From Candidatus Kinetoplastibacterium oncopeltii TCC290E (GTDB taxonomy: Bacteria > Pseudomonadota > Gammaproteobacteria > Burkholderiales > Burkholderiaceae_B): DNA of 64,000 bases. Made by a program: the position numbers and the translations under genes. This document shows, piece by piece, positions 22,031 to 32,540 of the stretch (positions are counted from its first letter, which is position 1; each line of letters begins with the position of its first letter). Below the pieces are notes generated by a model that saw only the letters and a program-made list of their open reading frames with translations, did not search any database and had not been told where the DNA came from. The DNA lies in the NCBI RefSeq assembly GCF_000340865.1, contig NC_020299.1, positions 1-64,000 of the forward strand, read 5' to 3'.

Positions 22031-22618
22031 TTATAATACGCCTTTAGTAGATGGCATAATTCCAGACATTCGTGCATCTTTGGTTATTGCTTTCCGCAAT
22101 GCTATTCCAAATGCTTTAAATATGGACTCACATTGATGATGTGAGTTGCTACCACGTATATTATCAACATGTAATGTTATTAATGCATGGTTAACTAATC
22201 CTTGAAAAAATTCTCTTATTAAATCTACATCGAATTTACCAATATGTGACCTAGTAAATAAAACATTATATTCAAGATGTGGCCTGCCGGAGCAATCTAT
22301 AATTACTCTAGATAGTGATTCATCAAGAGGCACAAACGATTCACCATATCTAGATATGCCAACCTTATCGCCCAATGCCTTTTTAATCGCCATTCCCAAA
22401 GTTATCCCAATATCTTCAACTGAGTGATGATCATCTATATGTAAATCTCCATTAGATTTTATTCTTATATCAATTAATCCATGACGAGATATTTGGTCTA
22501 TCATATGATCTAAGAATGGTATTCCAGTATCTATGGATTTATCGCCAGATCCGTCAATATTAATTGATAAATTAATCTGTGTTTCATTTGTATTGCGTGT
22601 AATTTGAGCTGTACGCAT
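22031..22618 (-). CDS. hisB: Imidazoleglycerol-phosphate dehydratase
   Basis: This is the monofunctional HisB of 195 residues; no N-terminal histidinol-phosphatase domain is fused, unlike in E. coli. The manganese-binding motifs [22 protein letters not shown] and [14 protein letters not shown] are all present. The missing phosphatase step must be encoded elsewhere. Confidence 0.97.
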   Translation of the reverse strand: MRTAQITRNTNETQINLSINIDGSGDKSIDTGIPFLDHMIDQISRHGLIDIRIKSNGDLHIDDHHSVEDIGITLGMAIKKALGDKVGISRYGESFVPLDESLSRVIIDCSGRPHLEYNVLFTRSHIGKFDVDLIREFFQGLVNHALITLHVDNIRGSNSHHQCESIFKAFGIALRKAITKDARMSGIMPSTKGVL

Positions 22619-22623
22619 AATAG

Positions 22624-23727
22624 TTATTTTTTAGAAATAATTTTCGAAATAGTTTTGATTAGTAGATCATTTTCAGAATTAGTCCCAATAGATAACCTCA
22701 GACAATTGCTTAGTAAAGCATGAGAATCAGACAGATCTTTTACTAATATGTTACTTAATTTCAATTCGTTAAAAACATTTGTTGCAGATATGCTCTTATC
22801 AAATTTAACTAAAACAAAATTGCCATAAGAATCGTACACTTTAACATTATTTAGTTTTTTTAATGATTCTGATAATTTTATTCTATTTAATAGAATTTGA
22901 TTAGAATGTTCATCTAAAATATGTTTATTATCCAGTATGCTAAGAATGACCGATTCTGTTAGAACGTTTATATTGTACGGAGGTCGTATTTTGTTTATCT
23001 GATTTATCCATTTCGGATGACCTGCTAGATAACCGAATCTTATACCAGCTAGACCAATTTTCGAAACAGTTCTTAAGATTAAAACATTGCTTAGTTCATG
23101 TAAGCGATTCATCCATGATTTTTTGTTAAAAGCATAATAAGCCTCATCTATTATTACTAATCCAGGAGCTATATTTATTATTGATAGTACATCATTGTCA
23201 TTCCATAATCCTCCAGTTGGATTATTTGGCATGGCTAAAAATATAATTTTTGGCGAATGTTGTTTTATAGATTTTAGCATATTGCTTGTATCTAATTGAA
23301 GATCATCAGTAAGATTAACCTTAATAAATTTTGCATGATTGAATTGTGATGCCATTTCAAAAAATACAAAAGAAGGTGATGGTGATAAAACTGTATCCCC
23401 TGGTTTACAGCAACTTTGAATTATTAAGTGTATAAGCTCATCAGATCCGTTTCCAAATAATAAATCAGATTCATCGGGTATATTAAACTTATTTTTTATA
23501 GTTCTTATTAATTGAGATTTATCAGTATTTGGGTATCTATTTAGTTTGACTTTTCTTAAATTAGTAATAATATGCTCAAGAATATCCTCTGGTAAATCAT
23601 ATGGTGATTCCATGGCATCCAGTTTTATATAATTTGCTGATTTACTCACAGGGTAAGCAGTCATGCTTTGTATATCTTCTCTAACTGTAACTTTAATAAT
23701 ATCTAAGAGCTTTTTATCTTCTATCAT
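22624..23727 (-). CDS. hisC: Histidinol-phosphate aminotransferase
   Basis: HisC is the PLP-dependent class I/II aminotransferase for imidazole acetol phosphate. It shows [35 protein letters not shown], the cofactor Asp in [10 protein letters not shown] and the PLP Lys region [16 protein letters not shown]. The ATG at 23727 has GGAAA 7 bases upstream and overlaps hisD by 14 bases. A previous ATG at 23739 lacks a ribosome site. Confidence 0.95.
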   Translation of the reverse strand: MIEDKKLLDIIKVTVREDIQSMTAYPVSKSANYIKLDAMESPYDLPEDILEHIITNLRKVKLNRYPNTDKSQLIRTIKNKFNIPDESDLLFGNGSDELIHLIIQSCCKPGDTVLSPSPSFVFFEMASQFNHAKFIKVNLTDDLQLDTSNMLKSIKQHSPKIIFLAMPNNPTGGLWNDNDVLSIINIAPGLVIIDEAYYAFNKKSWMNRLHELSNVLILRTVSKIGLAGIRFGYLAGHPKWINQINKIRPPYNINVLTESVILSILDNKHILDEHSNQILLNRIKLSESLKKLNNVKVYDSYGNFVLVKFDKSISATNVFNELKLSNILVKDLSDSHALLSNCLRLSIGTNSENDLLIKTISKIISKK

Positions 23728-25033
23728 GATTTTTTCCATCTATGCGATATTGAGCACTGGCTGCATGAGCTTGCAATCCCTCGCTATTTGCTAGAATTGA
23801 TGCTGTTTTTCCTAGATTTATAGATCCCTTCTCTGAGATATTGATAAGGCTAGAACGTTTTTGAAAATCATATAATCCTAGTGGGGATGAGAATCTTGCT
23901 GTACGAGATGTTGGTAGTACATGATTAGGTCCGGCACAATAGTCGCCTAATGATTCTGAGCTAAAACGTCCTATAAATATTGCTCCTGCATGTCTAATTA
24001 ATGGTACTAGTTCATTCGCATTTTCTGTAGATATTTCTAGATGTTCTGGAGCAATCATGTTAGCTATATCACAAGCCTCTGACAAATCTTTTACTTTAAT
24101 AAGTGCACCCCTATTAGATAAACTTTTCTTCAAGATATCAAATCTAGGCATTTTTGGAAGTAGTTTATTAATTTGATTTTCAACTTCATCTATAAAATCT
24201 AAATCTGGACATAGCATTATTGATTGAGCCAGTTCATCATGTTCTGCTTGTGAAAATAAATCCATAGCAATCCATTCTGCTGGTGTTTTTCCGTCGCATA
24301 TAATCAATATTTCGCTAGGGCCAGCTATCATATCTATACCAACAGTTCCAAAAACTTTACGTTTTGCATATGCGACGTAAGAATTACCTGGTCCTACTAT
24401 TTTATCTACTCTAGGCACAGTTTCTGTGCCATATGCTAAGGCGCCTATAGCTTGTGCACCACCTATAGCAAATAATCGATCTACACTGCCCAATGAAGCA
24501 GCAGCTAGAACCATATTATTAATATGACCATCTGGAGTAGGAGATACCATTATTAATTCCGGAACACCAGCTATTTTAGCAGGTATTGCATTCATGAGAA
24601 CAGACGATGGATATGAGGCCTTACCCCCTGGTACGTACAGACCGACTTTGTCTATAGGGGTTATTTTTTGACCAAGTATATTATTATCTGAATCTTTATA
24701 GCTCCAAGTAGATACTATTTGTTTTTCATGATATTCTTTAATCCTGCTAACTGAAATTTCTAATGCTTTGCGTTGTTCTTTGGGAATATTATTAAGGGCT
24801 TTGATCCATTTCTCTTTTGGAATTTCTAATTCATCTGGATAAATAACTTCAAGTCTGTCAAATTTTCTAGTGTAATTCAATAAAGCTTTGTCACCATCAT
24901 TCTTTATATCTTTTAGTATTGAATGTACAGTTTTTTCAATTGATTCATCTTCGCTAGATTCGAACTCTAGTATAGAAGATAGAGAAGAACTGAAATTTTT
25001 ATCCAGGGAATCAAGACGTTTGATCGTATTCAT
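23714..25033 (-). CDS. hisD: Histidinol dehydrogenase
   Basis: HisD carries out the last two oxidations from histidinol to histidine using NAD and zinc. The 439 residues include [72 protein letters not shown] (zinc Gln/His), APEHLEI and [13 protein letters not shown]. Length and motifs are intact. Confidence 0.97.
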   Translation of the reverse strand: MNTIKRLDSLDKNFSSSLSSILEFESSEDESIEKTVHSILKDIKNDGDKALLNYTRKFDRLEVIYPDELEIPKEKWIKALNNIPKEQRKALEISVSRIKEYHEKQIVSTWSYKDSDNNILGQKITPIDKVGLYVPGGKASYPSSVLMNAIPAKIAGVPELIMVSPTPDGHINNMVLAAASLGSVDRLFAIGGAQAIGALAYGTETVPRVDKIVGPGNSYVAYAKRKVFGTVGIDMIAGPSEILIICDGKTPAEWIAMDLFSQAEHDELAQSIMLCPDLDFIDEVENQINKLLPKMPRFDILKKSLSNRGALIKVKDLSEACDIANMIAPEHLEISTENANELVPLIRHAGAIFIGRFSSESLGDYCAGPNHVLPTSRTARFSSPLGLYDFQKRSSLINISEKGSINLGKTASILANSEGLQAHAASAQYRIDGKNHDRR

Positions 25034-25074
25034 ATTATTGATACTTTTTAGTTTAGCAAGAAATTAGGGATAAT

Positions 25075-25749
25075 TTATTCATACGAATTAGTAGCGCGAG
25101 AAAATGCATTTAAAAGTGGCTGCAAAAATTCCCTACGATTTTTTAATGATGCTTGATTGACTATTAGCCTAGAAGATATAGGCATTATATCTTCTACTGC
25201 AATTAAGCCATTAGCTTTGAGTGTATCTCCAGTCGAAACAACGTCAACAATAGCATCAGCAAGCCCAACAATAGGAGCCAATTCCATTGACCCATACAAT
25301 TTTATTAAATCAATATATACACCTTTCGATGCAAAATGTTCTCTTGTAGATTGAATGTACTTTGTAGCCACACGTAACCTAGATCCTTGCTTAACAGCAT
25401 CTTTATAATTAAAATCTTGTCTTACAGCAACTGCTAAGCGGCATCTAGCTATATTTAGGTCTATTGGTTGATATAATCCACCCGGTTGTTGTGCAGAGTG
25501 TTCTATAAGCACATCTTTGCCAGCAATTCCTAAATCTGCAGCACCATACTGAACGTAAGTAGGAACATCTGACGCCCTTAGTATAAGTATTCTTAGATTA
25601 GTATCACTAGTTTGTATTATTAGCTTACGAGATTTCTCAGGGCTTTCACTTACTTTTATACCTGCTTCTGCCAACAGAGGCATAGTGTCTTCAAAGATTC
25701 TTCCTTTGGACAAAGCCAATGTAATGCTTTTGTTTATAGTTTCTTTCAT
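25075..25749 (-). CDS. hisG: ATP phosphoribosyltransferase, short form
   Basis: HisG is the first enzyme of the pathway, joining ATP and PRPP. At 224 residues it is the short form lacking the C-terminal regulatory domain. In known bacteria this form works with the HisZ subunit, which is not in this window. Motifs are [51 protein letters not shown] and [18 protein letters not shown]. The ATG overlaps the murA stop by four bases, so the his genes are probably transcribed with murA. Confidence 0.96.
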   Translation of the reverse strand: MKETINKSITLALSKGRIFEDTMPLLAEAGIKVSESPEKSRKLIIQTSDTNLRILILRASDVPTYVQYGAADLGIAGKDVLIEHSAQQPGGLYQPIDLNIARCRLAVAVRQDFNYKDAVKQGSRLRVATKYIQSTREHFASKGVYIDLIKLYGSMELAPIVGLADAIVDVVSTGDTLKANGLIAVEDIMPISSRLIVNQASLKNRREFLQPLLNAFSRATNSYE

Positions 25750-27026
25750 TCTTCATTCCTATTGATAGCTCGTTTAATATTAGCTCCTAGCTTTTGAAGT
25801 TTCAATTCCATATTCTCATAACCACGATCCAGATGATAAATTTGTTCTATGGTTGTTTTCCCTTGGGCAACCAATCCAGCTATAACTAAACTTGCTGATG
25901 CTCTTAAGTCTGTAGCTTTTACAGTTGCTCCAGAAAGAAAATCAACTCCACGAACTGTAGCAAAATTACCATTGATTGTTATATCAGCTCCTAATCTATT
26001 GAGTTCTTGTACATGAAGATATCTGTTTTCAAATATATTTTCAACTATCATCGAAGTGCCATGCGAAATACTATTGAGAGCCATGAATTGTGCTTGCATA
26101 TCAGTTGCTAAGCCAGGATATTCACGTGTTACGATATCTACAGACTTAGGTCTTTTACTGATGCTGCATATCAAATTTCCATCATCTTGTTTTACTGTAA
26201 CTCCAGATAGTCTTATCTTATCTATAGTAGCTAACATATCATTAGGATTAATACCTTTTATTTTTATGTTACCACCTGTTGCAGCTAGAGCACATAAAAA
26301 AGTTCCAGCTTCAATTCTATCAGGTATTATTTTATGTTTTGCTCCATATAACCTATCAACTCCGTGTATAATTACTCTATTTGTGCCGTGTCCTTTTATG
26401 TTAGCACCCATCTTTATGAGCATATTAGACAAATCTACTACTTCTGGTTCACAAGCAGCATTCTCTATAATTGTTTCACCTTCAGCAAGAGTAGCCGCCA
26501 TTATGATATTTTCAGTTCCAGTTACTGTTACTACATCTGGACGAACCAAAGTTCCTTTAAGTTTTCTTGACTTAGCTATAACAAAGCCATGCTCTATACG
26601 TATATCAGCCCCTAATGCAGATAAACATTTTATGTGCTGATCTACTGGTCTCTGTCCTATAGCACATCCCCCTGGCATACTAACAATAGCTTCTCCAAAC
26701 CTAGTTAAAAGTGGACCAAGAACCAAAATAGATGCCCTCATTGCCTTAACGAGCTCGTATGGAGCTTTTAAGTTTTCTATTTTATTTGACATAATAGATA
26801 CTTCATTCTTAGTATGTCTTTTGGTTGTTGAGCCAAGATGGCTCAATAAATTAATAGTTGTATCGACATCATGAAGATCAGGTACATTGCTCAGCGAAAT
26901 TGTTTCTGATGTTAGTAATCCCGCACATAAAATTGGTAATGCAGCATTTTTAGCACCAGAGATGATCACATCTCCTTCAAGCTCTGAGCCCCCGATGATT
27001 TGTAATTCTTCTTCCATTGAAACCAT
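25746..27026 (-). CDS. murA: UDP-N-acetylglucosamine 1-carboxyvinyltransferase
   Basis: MurA transfers enolpyruvate from PEP to UDP-GlcNAc, the first committed step of peptidoglycan synthesis. The 426 residues show [30 protein letters not shown], the catalytic fosfomycin-target Cys at about 121 in [15 protein letters not shown], and [17 protein letters not shown]. It lies directly upstream of hisG, an Alcaligenaceae arrangement. It shows the symbiont still makes cell-wall precursors. An internal ATG at 27017 is an alternative start. Confidence 0.97.
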   Translation of the reverse strand: MVSMEEELQIIGGSELEGDVIISGAKNAALPILCAGLLTSETISLSNVPDLHDVDTTINLLSHLGSTTKRHTKNEVSIMSNKIENLKAPYELVKAMRASILVLGPLLTRFGEAIVSMPGGCAIGQRPVDQHIKCLSALGADIRIEHGFVIAKSRKLKGTLVRPDVVTVTGTENIIMAATLAEGETIIENAACEPEVVDLSNMLIKMGANIKGHGTNRVIIHGVDRLYGAKHKIIPDRIEAGTFLCALAATGGNIKIKGINPNDMLATIDKIRLSGVTVKQDDGNLICSISKRPKSVDIVTREYPGLATDMQAQFMALNSISHGTSMIVENIFENRYLHVQELNRLGADITINGNFATVRGVDFLSGATVKATDLRASASLVIAGLVAQGKTTIEQIYHLDRGYENMELKLQKLGANIKRAINRNEE

Positions 27027-27110
27027 GATAAATCTTTTTATGTTGTTATTTCTTAGCCCTAATATCGAAAAATTGGCTATTTATAGTATTAATGTACTAT
27101 ATCTTTATTA

Positions 27111-27923
27111 TTATGACCTTAATTTATAGCCGGTAGACATAAGGCGTAAAGCAAAAATAGATAAAAATATAAGTACAGATATTAATATTGCGAAGCTTAT
27201 ATAAGGAGAAGTGTCAGATTTTTCAAAAAAGCCATAGCGAAATCCATCTATCATATAAAACATAGGGTTACAATATGATATTTTTTGCCAAAATTCTGGT
27301 AATGTATGTACGGAGTAGAACACTCCTGACAGAAAAGTAGAAGGTACTATTAAGAAGTTTTGAAACATAGCTAACTGATCATATTTTTCAGAATATATAC
27401 CAGCAATCATCCCAAGAACGCTCATTATACTACATGTTAGTAAAGCAAATATAATTATCCATATGTAATTTACAGCACCGATAGGATGAATGGCAATAGA
27501 AAAAAGCCATACGAAAATTCCAACAGCTAGTCCTCTTACTACCGCAGCGAGTACGTATGCAAAAAATATTTCTACATGAGACATTGGTGAAAGTAACATG
27601 AAAATTATACTACCAGTAACTCTACTTTGGATTAATGACGAGGATGTATTAGAAAAAGAATTTTGCATCATGCTCATAGCTATTAGTCCTGGGATTATGA
27701 AGCTAGTATAAGGCACATTATTGAAAGCTACTCGATCTTGTAATATTTGATTAAACACTAACAAATATAAAAGCGAAGTGGTAACCGGTGCTGCTACAGT
27801 TTGAAAGAAGACTTTATAAAAACGTAGTATCTCTTTCTTCAATAAAGTGATAAAACCGATCATATTTTTTTTTGGTTCTATTGTCATATCTTTGCTTTTA
27901 TGGTTTTTAAATTTAAATTCCAT
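27111..27923 (-). CDS. ABC-2 type exporter permease
   Basis: This is the membrane subunit of an ABC-2 family exporter resembling YadH; the substrate is unknown. About six hydrophobic segments are seen after a basic N terminus (KKEILRFYKVFFQTVAAPV). The typical FLSGVFYSVHTLPEFWQ and YCNPMFYMIDGFRYGF regions lie near the C terminus. The start at 27923, 7 bases after the upstream ATPase stop, is preferred; 27887 is possible. It forms a unit with the ATPase gene. In relatives bolA lies between it and murA, but here the gap is only 84 bases. Confidence 0.85.
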   Translation of the reverse strand: MEFKFKNHKSKDMTIEPKKNMIGFITLLKKEILRFYKVFFQTVAAPVTTSLLYLLVFNQILQDRVAFNNVPYTSFIIPGLIAMSMMQNSFSNTSSSLIQSRVTGSIIFMLLSPMSHVEIFFAYVLAAVVRGLAVGIFVWLFSIAIHPIGAVNYIWIIIFALLTCSIMSVLGMIAGIYSEKYDQLAMFQNFLIVPSTFLSGVFYSVHTLPEFWQKISYCNPMFYMIDGFRYGFFEKSDTSPYISFAILISVLIFLSIFALRLMSTGYKLRS

Positions 27924-27930
27924 GACTATC

Positions 27931-28698
27931 TTATATTTCCTTATTGATAGATGATAATTCATTGCAATCAATAATCTTTACAAAAGCTTCTTCAAGATTC
28001 TTTCCTCCAAATCTTGATATTATATTTTTTGTTTCATCTAACGCTATTAGATTTCCTGATTTCAGAATAGCAATACGATTACACATATCCTCAGCTTCTT
28101 CAATATAATGTGTAGTTAATAGAATAGTATGTCCTTCCTTATTTAGACGTGACATAAATTTCCATAATGTGTGACGTAGTTCTATGTCTACACCAGCTGT
28201 TGGCTCATCTAATATTATTATTGGAGGACGATGTACAAGTGCTTGTGCTATTAATACTCTTCTCTTCATTCCTCCAGATAGAGATCTCATATCATGATCT
28301 CCTTTGTCAGTAAGAGATAAATTATCAAGTAACTCTTCTATCCATAATTCGTTTGATTTTATCCCAAAATATCCTGATTGTATAAATAGTGTCTCTCTTA
28401 CAGTAAAAAATGGATCATATACTAATTCCTGTGGGACAGTACCTACTAGATTTCTTGCCTTTCGATAATCTCTTACAACATCATGACCGTATATATTAAC
28501 TTTACCAGAGGTAGGAAAAGAAAGTCCGGATAATATAGAAATAAGACTAGTTTTGCCAGCGCCATTTTGCCCAAGGAGTCCGAAAAATTCCCCAGGTTTG
28601 ATTTGTAGGTTAATATTATCCAAAGCCTGAGTTTTTTTGCTAGATTTACCTTTAGGCGTATAAGCCTTACATAATTGTTCTATAGATATTGAAAACAT
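27931..28698 (-). CDS. ABC exporter ATP-binding protein
   Basis: This is the nucleotide-binding subunit partnering the ABC-2 permease (YadG-like). The 255 residues include Walker A GLLGQNGAGKTSL (about 38-50), Q-loop VPQEL, signature LSGGMKRRVLIAQAL and Walker B IIILDEPTAGVD, followed by the switch His in LLTTHYIEEAEDM. It sits between the permease and the mla genes, as in Bordetella-type genomes. The transported molecule cannot be told from sequence. Confidence 0.92.
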   Translation of the reverse strand: MFSISIEQLCKAYTPKGKSSKKTQALDNINLQIKPGEFFGLLGQNGAGKTSLISILSGLSFPTSGKVNIYGHDVVRDYRKARNLVGTVPQELVYDPFFTVRETLFIQSGYFGIKSNELWIEELLDNLSLTDKGDHDMRSLSGGMKRRVLIAQALVHRPPIIILDEPTAGVDIELRHTLWKFMSRLNKEGHTILLTTHYIEEAEDMCNRIAILKSGNLIALDETKNIISRFGGKNLEEAFVKIIDCNELSSINKEI

Positions 28699-28730
28699 AT
28701 ATTTTTTTAAATAGATAAACAGGATTGTTG

Positions 28731-29366
28731 TTATTTATGAATTTTATTTAATTTTTCTATGAGGGCATTTATACCATTACTATGAATTTCATTGTTAAAT
28801 TGATTGCGATAACTCTCTATCAACCACATTCCTTCAATACTTACATCATAAATCTTCCAGGTATTTCCATGTTTTGTTAGCCTGTAGTTGATCTGTATCT
28901 GCTTTCCATTACTTTGTTGTATTAGTGATTTTATTATAGCGTCATTAGATTTTGCTTCTCCACGATATGGAAACACTTTTATTTTTGTATTTTTTGATAT
29001 TAAACTAAAGGCGCTCCTATATGTTTTGATTAGTGTATTACGGAATGCTTTTATCAAGGCTTTTTTTTGTTCTTCAGAAGCTGTTTTCCAGTTTTTACCA
29101 GCTGTTAGCTTAGTAGTTTTAAAAAAATCAACGTGAGGAAGTATATAGTTATCGACCACCACGTTAATACTTTCCAAATCATTTATGCCTGATTCTATTG
29201 TTTTTTGTATCTCTATTAAAGCAAGATTTGTAACATTAGTTATAAAATTATCTGGGTTGTTGACATTATTATTTTGGGAATATGATTTATTAGGTAGCAA
29301 TATTATTGAAATAAAATATAAAAAAAATATTATTTTTTTTATATTTTTATCTGATGAAAGAAACAT
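28731..29366 (-). CDS. mlaC: Phospholipid-binding protein MlaC
   Basis: MlaC is the periplasmic shuttle that moves phospholipids between the outer-membrane MlaA complex and inner-membrane MlaFED. A signal peptide is visible (KKIIFFLYFISIILLPNKSYSQ). The Ttg2D/MlaC domain follows, with ILPHVDFFKTTKLTAGKNW, IKSLIQQSNGKQIQINYRL and WKIYDVSIEGMWLIESYRNQF. The 211 residues match the family. Only 32 bases separate it from the next ABC gene, where mlaB stands in related genomes. Confidence 0.93.
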   Translation of the reverse strand: MFLSSDKNIKKIIFFLYFISIILLPNKSYSQNNNVNNPDNFITNVTNLALIEIQKTIESGINDLESINVVVDNYILPHVDFFKTTKLTAGKNWKTASEEQKKALIKAFRNTLIKTYRSAFSLISKNTKIKVFPYRGEAKSNDAIIKSLIQQSNGKQIQINYRLTKHGNTWKIYDVSIEGMWLIESYRNQFNNEIHSNGINALIEKLNKIHK

Positions 29367-29397
29367 GCTGTATTTTTCCTTTTAGCAAATATTTTGT

Positions 29398-30126
29398 TCA
29401 ATTCTCATAATCAGGTACATCTGTATCATCTGCATATTTGTTAATCATGGTTCTTTTTCCCATATATGAGTCTCTTATTAATGTATAAGGGTCAATTGCA
29501 ATATTATTTAACAAATCTGTTGCGTATAGAAGATTTGCCCTAGAATCTAAGGCAAGTAAAGAAGCAAAGCTGATTTTACATGATGTACCACATGGTAGTA
29601 TGTTTATTGGATTTGATAATAAATCAAAAAAAACTCCTGCGCTATCACGTAAATTACTAGGACCAATTAATGGCAGCACAATATAAGGTCCAGTTTTTAC
29701 TCCCCAAACTGCTAAGGTTGTTCCAAAGTCATTTTGTATTTTTTCTAATCCGTTTTTAGAAGCAACATCAAAACATCCGCATATACCCATAGTTGTATTA
29801 AACATAAACCTTCCCAATGTATTAATAGCATCATGGCAGTTACCCTGAAGTATACTATTAAAAGCTGAGTTTATATTATTTGTGTTATCCAATGCATTAT
29901 GCATACAATCTCTTATAGCTTCCGGAATGATTAAGTTGTAGTAGCTAACTATTGGAATAAAGACAAAATTATCAACATTCTGGTTGATTTTAAAAAAAAA
30001 CCTATTTATCTTCTCTGAAGATTCATATTTAAATTCATTTTTCTGATTAAATGTGACTGTACTGCAAGCTGATAATAGAAGAGAAAATGATAGTACAATA
30101 AGGGCAGAGATATTTCTTTTATTCAT
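29398..30126 (-). CDS. mlaA: Outer-membrane lipoprotein MlaA (VacJ)
   Basis: MlaA extracts misplaced phospholipids from the outer leaflet of the outer membrane. The N terminus is a lipoprotein signal with lipobox LLSACS (LSAC). Family motifs follow: INRFFFKINQNVDNFVFIPI, RFMFNTTMGICGCFDVASKNG, FGTTLAVWGVKTGPYIVLPLIGPSNLRDSAG. The length of 242 residues is usual. It is encoded inside the mla cluster, as in betaproteobacteria, unlike E. coli. Confidence 0.94.
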   Translation of the reverse strand: MNKRNISALIVLSFSLLLSACSTVTFNQKNEFKYESSEKINRFFFKINQNVDNFVFIPIVSYYNLIIPEAIRDCMHNALDNTNNINSAFNSILQGNCHDAINTLGRFMFNTTMGICGCFDVASKNGLEKIQNDFGTTLAVWGVKTGPYIVLPLIGPSNLRDSAGVFFDLLSNPINILPCGTSCKISFASLLALDSRANLLYATDLLNNIAIDPYTLIRDSYMGKRTMINKYADDTDVPDYEN

Positions 30127-30155
30127 TGAGTTTTTTGTTATGAAAATGATATTTA

Positions 30156-30656
30156 CTAATAAGCAAACTGCTCAGAATCATTTGCAGATAATCCAATTAT
30201 GTTCTTTTCATTAGAACTATATAAGAATTTGCTCATCAATTGTTCGATAGATATAAAACCCTGAGTATATACTATGCATCCTAAATGTTTAATATTTTCT
30301 TCTTCATTGCCTGGATTAATATCTATATATTGTTCACCAAGTAAACCAGATGTTAATATAGAGGCAGAAGTATCTACAGGTAATAGATATTTCTTGTTTA
30401 TATTCATAGTAACATTGGCAAGAAAAGATTTTGTGTCTAGTGATATATTTTTTACTCTACCTATGGTGACACCAGAACTTTTTACCTGCGAATTTATTCT
30501 AAGAGAGCCAATATTGTCAAAATTAGCTTTAACTATATAGGTCGATGTAAAAGTCTTATTTCTTAAATTATTTGTTTGTAGAACAAGAAAAAATAGCGAT
30601 GCTATTCCGACAACAACAAACAAACCAACCAAAAATTCAGTTTTAGAGTTCATCAT
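30156..30656 (-). CDS. mlaD: Phospholipid transporter subunit MlaD (MCE domain)
   Basis: MlaD is an MCE-domain protein anchored in the inner membrane that forms a hexameric ring on MlaFE. One N-terminal transmembrane helix (FLVGLFVVVGIASLFFLVLQ, about 7-26) is followed by an MCE domain with IGSLRINSQVKSSGVTIGRV and ILTSGLLGEQYIDINPG. The 166 residues are normal, and an in-frame second ATG lies one codon on. It is 10 bases after mlaE. Confidence 0.95.
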   Translation of the reverse strand: MMNSKTEFLVGLFVVVGIASLFFLVLQTNNLRNKTFTSTYIVKANFDNIGSLRINSQVKSSGVTIGRVKNISLDTKSFLANVTMNINKKYLLPVDTSASILTSGLLGEQYIDINPGNEEENIKHLGCIVYTQGFISIEQLMSKFLYSSNEKNIIGLSANDSEQFAY

Positions 30657-30666
30657 AATTAAAAAG

Positions 30667-31446
30667 TTAGTTTACGAATAATATAGAGGTCATAAAAAAA
30701 TCTAGTAGAAACACAAGTAGGGATCCTATTACAACTGTCCTGGTTATAGCTTTTGAGATTCCATCAGGAGTAGGTTTACATTGCCATCCTTCATTTAATG
30801 AAATTGCAACTGTAGACAGACCAAAAATTAAACTCTTAAATATAGTTCCATATATAATATCAGAGTATATATCAAATCCGCATTGAATCTGTGACCAGAA
30901 AAGACCAGAATCTATACCTACAACCATGACTCCTACAAACCAACTTCCTATAATACCAGCCGTTGAAAATATTACGGCTAATACTGGCATAGATAATATT
31001 CCTGCCCAAAAACGTGGAATTAACAGTCTCTCTATTGGATCAATTGCCATTATCTCCATTGCTAATATTTGCTCACCAGATTTCATTAATCCTATCTCTG
31101 CTGTCATTGATGTGCCTGCCCTTCCAGCAAAAAGAAGTGCTGTAACTACAGGTCCTAGTTCTCTTGTTAATGATACAGTTACCATCAAACCAAGAGTATC
31201 TTCAGCTCTAAATTTACTAAGCATCAAATAACCTTGAAGTCCTAATACAAATCCCACAAACAATCCAGAAATTGAGATTATTAAAACAGAGTTATTACCT
31301 ATCAGATAAATCTGATCTATGATCAAATTTGTCTTTTTTTTTGTAAAATTACTTCTGATGACTATTTTACACAATAAACAGCATAATTTTCCTGTATTTA
31401 AGGTAAATGCATGAGCACGATTTATAATTTTGTTTAATTGAATCAT
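30667..31446 (-). CDS. mlaE: Phospholipid transporter permease MlaE
   Basis: MlaE is the permease of the Mla ABC system. It has about five hydrophobic helices and the MlaE signature GLQGYLMLSKFRAEDTLG, SLTRELGPVVTALLFAGRAGTSMTAEIG and RFWAGILSMPVL. The ATG at 31446 overlaps the mlaF stop by four bases (ATGA) and is the best start. A frame open to 31473 lies inside mlaF. Confidence 0.94.
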   Translation of the reverse strand: MIQLNKIINRAHAFTLNTGKLCCLLCKIVIRSNFTKKKTNLIIDQIYLIGNNSVLIISISGLFVGFVLGLQGYLMLSKFRAEDTLGLMVTVSLTRELGPVVTALLFAGRAGTSMTAEIGLMKSGEQILAMEIMAIDPIERLLIPRFWAGILSMPVLAVIFSTAGIIGSWFVGVMVVGIDSGLFWSQIQCGFDIYSDIIYGTIFKSLIFGLSTVAISLNEGWQCKPTPDGISKAITRTVVIGSLLVFLLDFFMTSILFVN

Positions 31447-32264
31447 GTTTGTTGCCTTAGTTTTAATAGCCATTCTTTGAAATCATCAGTTTCAGGATAA
31501 TCAAACGGCACCGGTCCTTTAGTAGATCCGTTTACAAATTGTTTAACAAAAGGATCTTCCGACCTAGATAACGATTCTGGTGATTCTGATGCTATTATAG
31601 AGCCATTTCCAATTATATTTATTTTATCTGCTATCCTAAAAGACTCTTGCATTTCGTGTGTAATTAATATAGAAGCACATTGTAGAGTGTTAGACAATTC
31701 TTTTATAAGTTTTGCTATTACTCCCATTGAAATTGGATCCAATCCAGAAAATGGTTCATCATATAACATAATCCAAGGGTCCAATGCAATTGCCCTTGCT
31801 AAAGCAACTCTTTTGGTCATTCCACCTGATAAATTTGTTACTGGCATATGAGCCGCTGCTCTTAAACCAACTGAGTTCAGTTTTTCTAAAACTATATTTA
31901 TTATTTCTTCAGTAGATTTTTTTGTAAGTTCTACTAAAGGGAATGCTACATTATCGAATACGTTTAGATCAGTAAATAGCGCTCCATGTTGAAGCAATAC
32001 ACCCATTTTTTTTCTTAGATTTTTAAGATCTTTTTCTGGCAATGAACTTATATCTTGGTCAAATATTTTTATATTTCCACTAATAATTGGTATCTGATTT
32101 GTTATTGACTTAAATAAAGTAGTTTTCCCTGATCCAGAGCTACCCATTATTGCAATAATTTCTTTTTTGCGTATATCCATAGATATGTTGTTCAATATTA
32201 TAGATTTTCCATACCCAACTGTTAAGTCTTGTATGGATAATATAATCTCATTATCTTTTTTCAT
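31443..32264 (-). CDS. mlaF: Phospholipid transporter ATPase MlaF
   Basis: MlaF is the ATPase that powers phospholipid transport. The 273 residues show Walker A MGSSGSGKTTLFKSI (about 35-49), signature LSGGMTKRVALARAI, Walker B IMLYDEPFSGLD and switch His in LITHEMQESF. It is the first gene of the minus-strand mla cluster and is divergent from rpoH. In E. coli the STAS subunit MlaB supports this ATPase; no mlaB is found in the cluster here. Confidence 0.95.
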   Translation of the reverse strand: MKKDNEIILSIQDLTVGYGKSIILNNISMDIRKKEIIAIMGSSGSGKTTLFKSITNQIPIISGNIKIFDQDISSLPEKDLKNLRKKMGVLLQHGALFTDLNVFDNVAFPLVELTKKSTEEIINIVLEKLNSVGLRAAAHMPVTNLSGGMTKRVALARAIALDPWIMLYDEPFSGLDPISMGVIAKLIKELSNTLQCASILITHEMQESFRIADKINIIGNGSIIASESPESLSRSEDPFVKQFVNGSTKGPVPFDYPETDDFKEWLLKLRQQT

Positions 32265-32540
32265 AAAAATCTTAATGATTGTTTAATTAACGAGGTTGGC
32301 ACTATCATGCATAATTAACAATATATAATTAATGTTTTGAGCTAATAATAGCAGATTGGAATTAATGTTTATTAATTTTTGCAAATTTTATATAAATAAT
32401 GTATCCTGACCAGCTATATCTGATTGGTATCTAGCCTTGATTTAAAACATATGGGTTTTGTAAAAAACCTGCTAAAATCTGCAATGGTACACTACATTTA
32501 CAGTATTAGGTAATTTTATAGTTAGTCTAGAGGTGTAATT
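32265..32540. other. Divergent promoter region between mlaF and rpoH
   Basis: This 276-base A+T-rich spacer must hold promoters for both directions. No hexamer pair stands out with a good spacer. For rpoH, AGAGGTG at 32529-32535 is a good ribosome site. No gene or RNA is recognised. Confidence 0.5.

Noticed and set aside
22003-22077. A longer HisH starting at the ATG at 22077
   Set aside because: The extra residues ([11 protein letters not shown]...) overlap the end of hisB and do not match HisH. The GTG start at 22002 matches the family start.
26056-26640. A 194-codon open frame on the plus strand opposite murA
   Set aside because: It lies wholly antisense to murA, whose catalytic motifs are intact, and its translation has no recognisable domain. 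It is a shadow of murA codon usage.
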